Assembly: GCF_002949735.1 (NCBI RefSeq) | Contig: NZ_CP026681.1 | Span: 2,232,001-2,296,000 of the forward strand | Reading direction: 5' to 3' | DNA: 64,000 bases | DNA from: Nostoc sp. 'Peltigera membranacea cyanobiont' N6 | Lineage (GTDB): Bacteria > Cyanobacteriota > Cyanobacteriia > Cyanobacteriales > Nostocaceae | In this document: in pieces, positions 16,222-27,300 of the stretch | Position numbering within the stretch: position 1 is the stretch's first letter | Layout: every line of letters begins with the position of its first letter | Notes under the pieces: model-generated | Told to the model about the DNA's origin: nothing | The model's input: only the letters and a program-made list of their open reading frames with translations | Databases searched by the model: none | Translations under genes and position numbers: made by a program

Positions 16222-17471
16222 TCATACTCACGATGGAATTCTCGAATCTCGCGTAAAGTCAACAATGGTTTATCTTTCCAGGCCGATCGCATACCCGTAA
16301 GCATTGTGGGGTCTAAAGTCACATTTCTCGTTCCGAACCGGACACTGCGATTGCCCTGGAAAAGGTCTTCGTATTCCTCAATGGAAATCTGATAGCGTCG
16401 GTCTAGCATCGCCGCGATCTCAAACTGACGCTGCCACTGCTGTCCATTTGCTGTCACCACACCACTGTAGAACTCGGAGCAACAGCCCGAACCGTAGGAA
16501 AAGCAACCTAGTCGCTTTGGTGTCGTAAAATCACCATTGTCGATCGTGCTGGACAAAGATAACATGACTGTTCCGCCCATAATATTACCCACCCGTTGGC
16601 AATAGCGAAGTCCTAGTGCAACTCGCTGATTAAAGTCAAGTTCAATATCGTTTAACTTTACCTTAGTGAATTTACGCATCATCATCCGGTGTGCCCCTTT
16701 GACCATGCCACCAAAAGGCGTGTGAAATGTTAAGTACCCAAAGGTGTCTTGATAGTCTACGCCTGAAACTCGCTTCTGATACTCAATAAACGCCTTCTCG
16801 CAGCAGTCAAGATACGACATCAAAGACAGATCGGCATCTCCCGATTCACTGTCTGGCACGGGACGGCAGGTATCCATGACCTCGTAGCCGTAATAGCCGT
16901 TTGCGCCCACATCGACTTGAAACACCTTTGGGTCGTCACTAACGAGAATGGCTACTGCCCCTGCACCTGAACTTGGCTCAAAATAAGACCAGTCGTTGGT
17001 AAGTGCCTCACCCCCTGGGGTGACAACGAATCGGGAAATATCGGTGGCTACAACCAACGCCTTAGCACCCGGTGATGTTTGCGAGAGGATGAAATTAAGG
17101 GCCATTTGTAGTCCGGCAGTCGCTGCATAGCACGCTTGCTTCAACTCAAATAAGCGACAGCATCGATTTAAACCCAGGTATTGATGAATGTAGGCGCTAA
17201 TGGATTTACCGAAATCAATCCCTGATTCTGAGCAGGTAATGAGCAATTCTATTTGTCCTTTTTCCTCTTCTGAGAGGGAGTCGATTAAAGGTTTGGCAGC
17301 GTTGACACCAAAAGTGATGGGATCTTCAAACGGGAGGGCAACTGCTTTTTCCTTCATTAATAAATTTTCAAACCGCCGCATATCTAGCTGTCGATGACGA
17401 GCCAGATCCATCACATCAAGGACGACACTACCGCCAAAAGCATTCATGCTTTCGATTCCAACTGATATCAT
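16209..17471 (-). CDS. HMG-CoA synthase-like enzyme (HCS) for polyketide beta-branching
   Basis: I chose the ATG at 17471 (MISVGIESMNAFGG), with GAGGAA just upstream, giving about 421 residues, the usual HCS length. A longer frame exists but would overlap the preceding KS gene. The catalytic Cys lies in LKQACYAATAGLQMAL, and the fold continues through FEPSSGAGAVAILVS and YLTFHTPFGGMVKGAHR with the catalytic His. It condenses acetyl-donor ACP with a beta-keto intermediate on the tandem ACPs. The reacting carbon becomes a methyl or exomethylene branch after ECH1 and ECH2. It is the hallmark gene of the cassette 15433-18970. Confidence 0.95.
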   Translation of the reverse strand: MISVGIESMNAFGGSVVLDVMDLARHRQLDMRRFENLLMKEKAVALPFEDPITFGVNAAKPLIDSLSEEEKGQIELLITCSESGIDFGKSISAYIHQYLGLNRCCRLFELKQACYAATAGLQMALNFILSQTSPGAKALVVATDISRFVVTPGGEALTNDWSYFEPSSGAGAVAILVSDDPKVFQVDVGANGYYGYEVMDTCRPVPDSESGDADLSLMSYLDCCEKAFIEYQKRVSGVDYQDTFGYLTFHTPFGGMVKGAHRMMMRKFTKVKLNDIELDFNQRVALGLRYCQRVGNIMGGTVMLSLSSTIDNGDFTTPKRLGCFSYGSGCCSEFYSGVVTANGQQWQRQFEIAAMLDRRYQISIEEYEDLFQGNRSVRFGTRNVTLDPTMLTGMRSAWKDKPLLTLREIREFHREYEWVS

Positions 17472-17484
17472 GATTGTTCCTCGC

Positions 17485-18720
17485 TTAACATCGTCCGAGA
17501 CATAATGCCGTATTGATTCCGCCAAACCCCATACTCAGGGCGATCGCATATTCGATCTGATGTGTAACAGATTTTTCCCGAACCCAGTTAAAAGTTGAGT
17601 CGATTGGACTTTCTAAGTTTCGCGATGGATGAAGCATTCCAGCACGCATTTGTAGAACTGTTGTCACCACCTCAACAGCTCCTGCGGCGCTCAGTCCGTG
17701 ACCGATTAGTGACTTGGTTGTATTGATATATGCGTGGGACAGACCTGCCTCGCGAATGGCTGAAATTTCAGTTTCGTCCCCAGCGATGGAACCGCTACCG
17801 TGGGGATTGATATAGTCGATCGCTGGCGGCGACAATCCAGAACGAGCCAATGATTCCAAGATGACAGACAGTTCACCTTCTTTGGATGGATTGGGGTTGC
17901 GGTTTCCGTCCATCCTGGTTGCCCACCCCAAAACTTTGGCATAGGGCGAAACGCCAGAACGAATTGCTGTATCCTCTTTTTCAATCACCACCACGCCACA
18001 AGATTCGCCAAAAATAAATCCGTCGCGATCGCGATCGAAAGGGCGACTGGCTAATGATGGCTCATTAGCATAACGATTTGACCCCATAGCCCCCATAGCT
18101 CGCAGTCCTCGACACTCCCAATGGGACAGATCCATCAAAGCTCCCATAGCGATGCACACGTCAACTCTACCACTTGCAACAGCTTCGCTCGCCTCAATGA
18201 TTGCCAACTGACCGCTAGCCGACGCGCCCCCTATAGTATGCGCGAATCCTTTCACAGGAAAATATTGGGTACAGAGTCCACAAATATCACTGTCAAGAAA
18301 TGTCGTGCCATAACTCGGTCTGAGAAAATGAGTCCGATCTGCATACTTTTCCTGAATCAGCACCAATTCACGCTGCTGGAAATTCGATCCACCAACAATC
18401 AGACCGATGCGGCAAGGATCGACATCATCAAGTCGGGCATCCCGCCATGCTTCATCCAGGGTAGAAACTGCGACTTGAGCCGACCATGAGGCTGTCCGTA
18501 AATCTCTCTCGGCAATCCCATCAGGAATGATGAGATTATCAATTTCGCAACCCAACAGACGCAGATTGGCATCAACGATTTTTCGTCCAGGTCGATTGAG
18601 TTCAGCAAAAGCAGATTTCCCAGCCAGTATCGCCTCTAAAAAATTAACTTTTCCTTGCGCGATCGCAGTGGTGACTCCAACTCCTGTAATAAGTATTTTA
18701 GGTAAACTGATGTTTCTCAT
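17485..18720 (-). CDS. Free-standing decarboxylating ketosynthase of the HCS cassette
   Basis: 411 residues with a complete KS fold. The nucleophile Cys is replaced by Ser in HTIGGASASGQLAIIEA. The two His are kept (INPHGSGSIAGD and LIGHGLSAAGAVE). This Cys-to-Ser change is characteristic of KS enzymes that decarboxylate malonyl-ACP to acetyl-ACP for beta-branching rather than form C-C bonds. It acts on the small donor ACP encoded just upstream, whose gene overlaps it by 23 bases. It is followed, 13 bases later, by the HCS gene. It belongs to the PedP-like type. Confidence 0.93.
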   Translation of the reverse strand: MRNISLPKILITGVGVTTAIAQGKVNFLEAILAGKSAFAELNRPGRKIVDANLRLLGCEIDNLIIPDGIAERDLRTASWSAQVAVSTLDEAWRDARLDDVDPCRIGLIVGGSNFQQRELVLIQEKYADRTHFLRPSYGTTFLDSDICGLCTQYFPVKGFAHTIGGASASGQLAIIEASEAVASGRVDVCIAMGALMDLSHWECRGLRAMGAMGSNRYANEPSLASRPFDRDRDGFIFGESCGVVVIEKEDTAIRSGVSPYAKVLGWATRMDGNRNPNPSKEGELSVILESLARSGLSPPAIDYINPHGSGSIAGDETEISAIREAGLSHAYINTTKSLIGHGLSAAGAVEVVTTVLQMRAGMLHPSRNLESPIDSTFNWVREKSVTHQIEYAIALSMGFGGINTALCLGRC

Positions 18721-18970
18721 ACAGCAGATTGGTAAACTCGCCTATACTCTTGGCTTTTGCAAGCTCAATTAGGGGGATTTGTAGCGACAGCGATTCCAGC
18801 GTCATCATGACAATATCGGCTCGATCCATTGAGTTGGCTCCTAAGTCAGCGAGTCGATCCGTCTCAACAATGGAATGGCTCTCCAGTTCTGGAATAACTT
18901 CACAAGTGTGTTGGACAATGATGTTAAAGATACTATCCCTTGTAATCTCTGTTGTCATCTCGATTCTCAT
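18698..18970 (-). CDS. Donor acyl carrier protein of the HCS cassette
   Basis: 90 residues, or 86 if the second ATG at 18958 is used. The phosphopantetheine site is Ser in LADLGANSMDRADIVM. The Asn-Ser-Met-Asp-Arg pattern, in place of the usual Asp-Ser, is typical of donor ACPs that carry the acetyl unit to HMG-CoA synthase-like enzymes. Helices before and after (IVQHTCEVIPELE, SIGEFTNLLYEK) fit a normal ACP. The gene overlaps the KS gene, so the two are co-translated. Confidence 0.93.
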   Translation of the reverse strand: MRIEMTTEITRDSIFNIIVQHTCEVIPELESHSIVETDRLADLGANSMDRADIVMMTLESLSLQIPLIELAKAKSIGEFTNLLYEKHQFT

Positions 18971-18986
18971 TTAATTGAACCAGTAT

Positions 18987-19844
18987 TTATGCTCTCCTTT
19001 TTGCCTTTACCAGCATATACCCAAGATTCTCACACATATCCTCAAACATTCCGACCCAACGGCCGATCGCTTGACTCTCAACGTATTGCAGAATTTCGGT
19101 CTCATACTGTTTGAACGCGACTTTAACCTTTGGAACCAGAGGAGGAATCACAAATTCGGTTACGTCATCAATTTCGATCAAGTCAAACCCAGCTTCATCC
19201 AACAGTCCTGGATAATCTTCCTTTGGAATAAAGACCGAATGAATTTTTTCTTTGGCAAACGTCTTAAATTCTTCGGTAATGTTTGACCGTGTTGGCAAGT
19301 CAGCGATTAGTAATGTGGCCCCTGGCTTCAAGATTCGATAAGCTTCTTGTAGGGCTTCGCGGTGTCCCATGTGAAAAATGGTTTCAAAAAACCAGCCTCC
19401 GTCATAGGTTGCGTCCTCGCAGGGCATTTCCAACGCATTGCCCTGGATGAAGCGGACTCGATCGGATATACCAGCTTCTTCAGCTAGCTGCTTCGCCTTG
19501 TCGTATTGGTACTTGCTGATGGTAATTGCATCAACGAAACATTCTTTCGCTTTTGCAATCCGCATAGCTGGCACACCAACACCGCATCCCAGATCGCAGA
19601 AGCGTTCTCCTTGAGATATCTCCGACTTGTCGATCATAATCTGAGTCAGGCGATCGGCTGCCTCAGCAAGACTGGCGTCAGGATTCTTTTCGTCCCAATA
19701 GCCCCAATGAAACTGCCCGTCAAAGATGAGATGCCCTCCTTGACCTCCGGGCGCATTATACATTTCTGCTACCTTTTCTGGTATCGGACTGCTTATAGTT
19801 GCCCCATTTTCCTCAATATCAGACTTACTCACTGAGTCCCCCAT
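18987..19844 (-). CDS. SAM-dependent methyltransferase, probably an O-methyltransferase
   Basis: 285 residues, class I Rossmann-type methyltransferase. Motif I is FCDLGCGVGVPAMRIA (about residues 82-97), motif II/post I is VDAITISKYQYDKAK, and the acidic region is RVRFIQGNALEMPCED. The later RILKPGATLLIADLP is motif III. This pattern resembles small-molecule O-/C-methyltransferases of the UbiE/sterol type found in natural-product clusters, including the pederin-type O-methyltransferases. It is the first gene of the tailoring operon. Its ATG overlaps an inverted repeat (19843-19853) that may regulate it. The exact acceptor cannot be inferred. Confidence 0.85.
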   Translation of the reverse strand: MGDSVSKSDIEENGATISSPIPEKVAEMYNAPGGQGGHLIFDGQFHWGYWDEKNPDASLAEAADRLTQIMIDKSEISQGERFCDLGCGVGVPAMRIAKAKECFVDAITISKYQYDKAKQLAEEAGISDRVRFIQGNALEMPCEDATYDGGWFFETIFHMGHREALQEAYRILKPGATLLIADLPTRSNITEEFKTFAKEKIHSVFIPKEDYPGLLDEAGFDLIEIDDVTEFVIPPLVPKVKVAFKQYETEILQYVESQAIGRWVGMFEDMCENLGYMLVKAKRRA

Positions 19845-19904
19845 AACCTATAAACAGGATTTAGATTCTATGAACCTAATTTTGCTAAAAGCATTATAGG
19901 TTAT
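19843..19904. promoter_or_regulatory. Divergent promoter region with an 11-bp inverted repeat
   Basis: ATAACCTATAA (19843-19853) and its perfect inverse TTATAGGTTAT (19894-19904) are 40 bases apart. TATAAACAGG (19849-19858) and TATAAGCAGG (19902-19911) also form a direct repeat. They lie in the 109-base gap between the minus-strand tailoring operon and the plus-strand MATE gene, the only divergent promoter region of the cluster inside the window. A shared regulator or looping operator is a reasonable guess. Bases 19930-19950 hold A/T-rich heptamer-like repeats (AATTCACAATTCGCAATT). Confidence 0.5.
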
Positions 19905-19953
19905 AAGCAGGTAGGTAAAAGAATTTAAACCAATTCACAATTCGCAATTGTTT

Positions 19954-21378
19954 ATGGAGCAAATAACCTCAACAGAATTTAAGTCAGATTTTCTAACTGA
20001 AGCACGAGTTAGTCTAGGATTGGCTGTACCCTTAGCAGTTGCTCAACTAGCTGAATTTACTATACCTGTAATCAATTCGGTAATGATGGGTTTACTTGGC
20101 ACTCAAAATTTAGCGGCGGGTGCTTTGGGTGTAGTTATTTTTCTGACTCTAGCATCTATTTGCATTGGTATTCTCAGAGCAGCAGGGGCGCTTGCTGCCG
20201 AGGCTTTTGGAGCAAACAATCTCGATAGGGTCAGCCGGATTAATTGTCAAGGACTGTGGCTGGCAGTTGCCCTATCTTTACCCGCAATGCTTCTCTTATG
20301 GAACTGTGATTCTATACTGCCCTTACTAGGTCAAGAAGAAAGCAATATTTTATTGACAAAAAGCTATTTACATGTTGTGGTTTGGGGATTACCTGCCATG
20401 CTGGGTTTTTTATATTTAAAACAAATTGCTGCTGCAATCAATTTTCCCCAATTTGGCATGGTAATTATAGTTGTCTCTTTACTGCTGAATATACCTGTCA
20501 ATTACGTACTGATGTTTGGCTTTTTAGGTTTCCCTGCCCTTGGTTTAGCTGGAATAAGCTGGGGAACTATGCTCGTTTATTGGGTAAGTTTCCTAGCCTC
20601 AGTTATGCTGATTTATTTTCATCCTAACAGTAGAGACTACAAGCTTTTTCGCTATTTGGATGAGTTCGATCGAGAGATATTTGGTAAAATTTTTCAGATC
20701 GGATGGCCGACGGGAATTCAATTAGCAATTGAAATGGGGCTGTTCACCATCACGGCAATGCTAATGGGAAGGTTGGGAACCTCCAGTTTAGCAGCCCATG
20801 AAATTGCTCTCCAGGCATCAAGTATCTTTTCAGCAATTACAATGGCAATTTCTTACGCGGTTACGGCGAGAGTAGGGCAGATGAAGGGAGAGAAGAACCC
20901 TAAGGGAGTAATGAGGGCAACCTTTGTTAATCTTAGTTTAAGCGCACTGTTGGCGTTCGTTGTAGCGATAGGTTTTGAACTGTTTTCCCAACCCATTGCC
21001 ACCCTTTATTTGGACATTAATAATCCTGATAATGCCGTAGCAATTACTCAGGCAATAAATTTCCTAAAATTAGTTGCAGTCTACCAAGTTTTTTCCAGTA
21101 TTCAAGGAATTGCGGTTGGGGCTTTGTTAGGATTGCAAGATACCCGCGTACCTATGATAATTAACACATTGTCTTTCTGGGGTGTTGGGCTGGGTGGAGG
21201 TTATCTAATGGGAATAATTTTAGGATGGGGAGGAACTGGTTTATGGTACGGTTTAATTATGGCTCCGGCAATTTCCAGCCTAATTTTAGTAGGGCGGTTT
21301 TATCTAAGAGCGAAAAAATTTGAGGGAGATTTAACTGGAGTCCCCGATCAGACCCCAGTTTCAATCTTGTCTACTTAG
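19954..21378 (+). CDS. MATE-family efflux transporter
   Basis: 474 residues from the ATG at 19954. A TTG at 19948 would add two residues. The protein has about 12 hydrophobic segments in two similar halves, as in MATE exporters. Typical motifs are VPLAVAQLAEFTIPVINSVM (helix 1, with the conserved Gln-Leu-Ala) and IGWPTGIQLAIEMGLF at the start of the second half. It probably exports the polyketide product using an H+ or Na+ gradient. It is the only plus-strand gene in the cluster: divergent from the methyltransferase gene and ending 10 bases from the stop of the last PKS gene, so it is read convergently with the main synthase operon. Confidence 0.92.
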   Translation: MEQITSTEFKSDFLTEARVSLGLAVPLAVAQLAEFTIPVINSVMMGLLGTQNLAAGALGVVIFLTLASICIGILRAAGALAAEAFGANNLDRVSRINCQGLWLAVALSLPAMLLLWNCDSILPLLGQEESNILLTKSYLHVVVWGLPAMLGFLYLKQIAAAINFPQFGMVIIVVSLLLNIPVNYVLMFGFLGFPALGLAGISWGTMLVYWVSFLASVMLIYFHPNSRDYKLFRYLDEFDREIFGKIFQIGWPTGIQLAIEMGLFTITAMLMGRLGTSSLAAHEIALQASSIFSAITMAISYAVTARVGQMKGEKNPKGVMRATFVNLSLSALLAFVVAIGFELFSQPIATLYLDINNPDNAVAITQAINFLKLVAVYQVFSSIQGIAVGALLGLQDTRVPMIINTLSFWGVGLGGGYLMGIILGWGGTGLWYGLIMAPAISSLILVGRFYLRAKKFEGDLTGVPDQTPVSILST

Positions 21379-21388
21379 GCAAAGTATC

Positions 21389-24300
21389 CTAGAGATAGCA
21401 ACCAAGGTAGTATGCAATTTCGGCAACTTGGTTTGGCTCTCGCATCAGGGTAAAATGATCTCCATTAATGATGTGTACACTCAGTTCGCCTTTAATTAGC
21501 GTGTCCCATATAACTCTGTCTCCACCATTACTTACTGTATGCGAGGCTTGTGCGACTGACTCACTTGCTACAAGTGATAAAACTGCCCCGTTATATGGCT
21601 GCGGGTGATACTGGGTTAAGGCCAGCATATTTACTTGAAAAACCCGCCATAAGCGCTGTAATTGCTCCAAAGACAACTCAGATGGGAAAAGTTGATGATG
21701 TTGGGTAAGTTTGAATACTTGCTCTAAAGAAACTAGTTTTCCTTCTAGTGACTCTAGAACTGAGTGCAAGCTTTGTCTCGACTGCCCAGCTAAATCTTTT
21801 ATGAACTCCACAAGGAGTTGATCCTTGCCTGGTATGTCTTCAGCAGTCGGGATATGGCTATCAATCAGAACTAACAATGCAACTGTCTCTCCTCGATGAA
21901 TAAGCTGTTGTGCTATTTCGTAAGAAATTATACCTCCCATCGACCAGCCTATAAGGTGATAAGGACCCTGAGGTTGCACCGTCAAGATTTCCTCAAGGTA
22001 GTGACTGGCCATTGCCTCAATGGTGTTCAAAGTTAGCTGTTGTTCTATCAAGCCTAATGATTGCAGTCCATAGATAGGATGTTCCTGCCCTAACTGTTGG
22101 GAGAGTGCTGCATAGCACAGTACGTTCCCACCTACCGGATGAACACAGAATAGAGGAACTTGTTCTCCTTTAAGCTGAATGGGTACTAATACTGAATTAA
22201 TCGCATTAGACATCTCCGAAAAAGAATCTGAAACCTTTATCTTGTCTTGGTGAAAACCTAATTTCTGGAGATGTCTATTAATAGTAGAATGATTACTGGC
22301 TTTGAGCAGTTGGGATAGTTGGGCAATAGTGGGGTTCTGGAGCAGGGTAGCCAAGGGTAACTCTGCCTGAAATATGTTCTTTATTTGAGCCATGACCCTG
22401 ACTGCTACAAGGGAATCTCCTCCTAACATAAAGAAATCATCGTGGATTCCCACCTGCTCAAACCCAAGAACATCCTCCCAGATACCAGCAATAATCTGCT
22501 CAAGCTTGTTTCTCGGAACAACATAAGCCTGAGTTATTGGTGGTCGTTGGTGTAGCTGTTTGGGTAGATCCTCCTTCGATGATTCTTCTAAAAAACTAAG
22601 TAGTGTAGAGACTTGGTTTTGCTCAATCCGAGAATGTAAATCTCGTGTGGATACAATAACTTGAGGCAGTGTATTACACAAAAGACGACGAAAAACATCT
22701 ACGCCCTCTGCGGGTAACAGCCCTAACTTATGGTCTTTGTGAAGTATATTTGTAGTTGCGATCGCTTGTTCGTACAGACCAGAATCAGCAGGTTGACTAA
22801 TTTTTGGGAAAATATGATCTGAGCGGACTCCGTTGAACACTTCAGATGCTATCTTTTTCAGTGCCTCTTTATCCTGTAACGATACAACGAGCTTGCCGAT
22901 GTGCTTCGCTTGTGCCATATACTCAAAAGCGATCGCCACTTCTGAAATTGGGAATACTTGATGAGGAAGGGGACTAAAATTCCCATTTTTGAAGTGTTGC
23001 ACCACTTCCAGGAATATTGAACTAAAGTTAGGGATATTCGGCTCCAAATCTATGGTAAAGAAGGATAAGCTTTTCTCAGAAAGCCGTAAACCCACCTGGC
23101 TGTTCTCATCGATATTTTGCTTGCCAAGTTCCAGAAAACGTCCGTAAGGTGCTAAAATTGACAAGCTTTTGGGTATGAATTCTCCCCCTAAAGAATTCAA
23201 AACTACATCAATACCCTTGCCGTTAGTGTATTGCATCACTTCATCGGCAAAAGCCAAAGACCTTGAATCCATCACATATTCAATTCCCAGAGAATGCAGA
23301 AACGCCCGTTTTTCTGGACTGCCAGCTGTGACAAAGATTTCTGCACCGATCGTTTGGGCAATTTGGATCGCAGCCATGCCCACACCTCCTGCGGCGGCAT
23401 GGATGAGAACACTTTCCCCTTTGCAAAGCCTGCCCAATTTATTCAGCGCATAGTAGGCTGTCATAAACGAAATCGGAATTGTTGCTGCCTCTTCTAAACT
23501 CAGATGATTTGGTTTGGGTGCGACATAGGAGGCGGAAGTTGTTGTAAATGCGCTAAAGCAGGAAGAAGAAAAGGCAATGACTTCATCTCCTAATTGATAA
23601 CCCTCGACACCTTCTCCCAGCGCCACAATCTTTCCTGCACATTCCAAACCGAAGTTTAAAGGAGTATTAGATTGAACTGGAAGCATCCCCAGCGCTAAAA
23701 GCACTTCCTTGTAGTTGAGTCCGGCAGCATATATCTCTATTTCTACCTCACCTGCACCTGGTTTCTGGCGTTTGGCAGTTTGAAATCTCAAGGTTTCTAA
23801 AATACCAGGAGAGGATATTTCCAAACAAAAATTCTGGCTTTGGGAAGCGGAAAAGGTTTTTTCCCTTTCATCGATTCGAGCGGGTGTTAAGGGAAGATCC
23901 AAGGTTCCGATTCGTTGTTTTGCCGCCGCTGCGGCCATCCCGACTTCTTGCCAGCCATCCCAGTTAATACTTACTGTGAATGTTCCATTTTCTGAGGTTT
24001 TATGATGAGCGAAGGCATCAAGAAAGGCATTGGCTGCACAATAGTCTACCTGTCCAAAGTCATTTAGAATTGAACTGAGTGATGAACAGAGAATAAAGAA
24101 ATCTAGCTGAACATCCTTGAAGAGAGCATCAAGTACGAGAGTTCCCCTGATTTTCGGAACAAGAACTTTTTGTGCTATTTCTGGCGTTTTTAGCTGAATC
24201 ACGCCTCCCCCAGGAACACCTGCTGAGTGGATTACACCATTAATTTGACCAAATAGCTCTAATGCTTGAGCTATGGCGTTTTGCATTTGTTCCAGGTTGG

Positions 24301-27300
24301 TAACATCTGCATTGACAATCAAAACCTTAGTACCCAGTTTCTCTATTGCTTGCAATTTTTGGATCTTGTAACTTGTATCATCTTGAGCGTCATGACTAGC
24401 TAGCCATTGTTCCCAGTCAGTTTGAGCCGGAAAATAAGAACGCCCTGTCAGGATCAATTTAACCTTAACTGTTAGCGCCAAATATTCCGCCAGTGCCAGT
24501 CCTATACCTCCAAGCCCACCTGTAATCAGATAGACTCCGCCTTCCTTTAACCTTTGTATTCCCCTATTTGAGTTCTCTAATCTGACTGACTCGAAAGTTT
24601 GTACCCAACGATGTTGTTTACGGTAGGCAATAATTTGTTGGTCAGATTTAACCTTTAATTCTGCTTGCAGTTGTCTTATCAGTTGCTTCTCTTGCCAGGT
24701 TTCTGATTGTGGAATAACTACGTCAACACTACGACAACTTAAGTAAGGGTATTCTTTAGGAATAGTTCTCACCGGGCCGATTAAAGTGGCTTGGTCAGGA
24801 CGTAGTTTCTCTTCTGCGGTTACGTCCTGCATATTATTTGATATAACTATCAATTGAAAGCGATCGGTAACATTTTGTTTACCAAATGCCTGAGCAAGAA
24901 ATAGCAAACTGTAAAATCCTAAATCTAAAGCTTGGTCAATTCCTGCCAATTCTGATGCAGCGTGACTTTTTTCGGCTAGACTCCATAAATGAACGATGGT
25001 TTTAGGGATATCTCCCAATTCTGCCAACAAAGTTTCGTAGTCCTTGGATTGTCGAGGATTGAGGGTATATGAGCCTTGATTCTCTTTTTTAAACGACTCT
25101 CCTATCTTGACAACAATCACTTTTTGAAATTCGTTTTTAAGTTCTTTTGCCAGTTGAGAACCCAAGTTGCACTCATTGATAAACAGCAGAACGCTGCCCT
25201 GTAAATGCTCTAGTTGACTAACAGAAAGTGGCGACCTTTTCCAGGATGGGACATAAAACCAATCAGCGATATCCGGTTTTTTACTTGGTGTTGTTTGAAA
25301 CTCAAGAACATTTTTTCTTGGCGGTTCAATCCAATAACGTTGGCGTTCAAAGGGATAAGTAGGTAAGGGAAGGCGATAATGCTGCTCTTGCTTATAGAAT
25401 CCAAACCAATCCACCTTTGCCCCAGCAAGCCAGAGTTGCCCCAGTGTGGTGAATAAAAAAGCTATATCCGATTGTTCCTCTTGGGGATGACGGACTGAAG
25501 TTAACACCATTTGTGCAGCTGCTTTGTCTGGATGCCTTTTAGCTAATGTAGTTAGCGTCCGTCCTGGCCCCACCTCTAACAGGATTTGCTCAGGTGTTGC
25601 CAACAACTTCTCTACACCTTGGGCAAATAGGACTGTGGAACGCAGATGTTGAGCGTAATAGTCAGGATTTATGGCTTGTGTAGCGGTAATCCAAGTACCA
25701 GTAAGGTTGGATATATAAGGAATGTTGGGAGGATTTAAGGTAACTTGTTTTACTCGATGTGCAAATGCCTCCAAGATCGGTTCCATCATCTGGGAGTGGA
25801 AGGCATGGTTCGTATGCAGACGGCGGCATTCAATGCCTTGTGTAGTCAGTTGATTTTCTAGGGCATCTACTGCTGTTGTGGAACCGGAAACTACGCACTG
25901 GAACGGTTGGTTAATTGCTGCTAAGGAGAGTTCTTGTCCTAACAGAGACTTTACTCTGTCTTCGGGCAGGGGAATAGCAAGCATTGCCCCATTGGGAAGT
26001 TGCTGCATCATTTGCCCCCGTGCTGCTACCAGAGATAAGGCATCTTCTAAGGAAAAAACTCCGGCGATACAAGCGGCGACATATTCGCCAATACTGTGAC
26101 CGATCGCAGCCACAGGATTTACTCCATAAGACTGCCATAATTTAGTTAAGGCATATTCAATCACAAAAATAGCTGGTTGAGCGATCGCTGTTTGCTGAAG
26201 TTGCTTTGATGCGCGATCGCTATTTTCATTATCAGGGTAGATTAGATGACGCAGATCGAGTCCTAATTGAGGCAAGAGAATTTCTGAGCATAAATCAACT
26301 TGTTCTCGAAATATTGCCTCGGTTTGGTAAATTTCCCGCGTCATATTCACATACTGAGAACCCTGTCCGGGAAACATGAAGACAACAGACCGATCTACAA
26401 CTTCAGTGCAGTTGCTAAAAACTTGTTTTGATTCTAAACTACTTAAAACTTTGACAGCTTCTCCTAAGTTCTGACAAACTACCATCCTGCGGTGGTTAAA
26501 AACCCAGCGACCAATGCTGAGAGTATAAGCGACATCAGCTAAATTAAGTTCGGGATGTTGTTTTAAATGGTCAGCTAGATTAGATGTTGCCCGATCGAGT
26601 GCGATCGCAGTTTTAGCTGAAAGTACCAACAGTTGATAATTTCTCCCCTGCTCCCTGCCCCCTGCCCCCTGCCCAAAAACAGGTGCTTCCTCAAGAATTA
26701 CATGAGCATTAGTACCCCCAATTCCAAAAGAACTAACCCCAGCTCGGCGAGGAATGTTATTTGTTTTCCATTCACTAAGAGTTGTATTGACGTAGAAAGG
26801 ACTATTAGCGAAATCAATTTTGGGATTGGGTGTCGAGAAGTTCAAACTAGGAGGCAGCAATTTGTGTTGTAGCGCCATTACACTTTTAATCAGACCTGTC
26901 ACACCTGCTGCTGCATTCAAATGTCCGACATTTGTTTTCACCGAACCAATCGCACAGAAGCCTTTTTTATCAGTACTCTGAGCAAAAGCTTGCGTTAAAG
27001 CGGCGATTTCAATCGGATCTCCTAGAGGCGTGCCAGTTCCGTGGGCTTCGATATAGGAAATTGTCTCGGCATCTACGCCAGCCACAGCTTGAGCTTCGGC
27101 AATCACTGCCGCTTGACCATTGATGCTGGGAGCAGTGTAACCCACTTTCAGGGCACCATCGTTATTGATCGCCGAGCCTTTAATGATTGCCTGGATGCAA
27201 TCTCCATCAGCTAGAGCTTCGTTTAACCTTTTTAAAACAACAATTCCGACACCGCTACCGCCAATAGTTCCCTGTGCATTGGCATCAAAAGCACGGCAGT

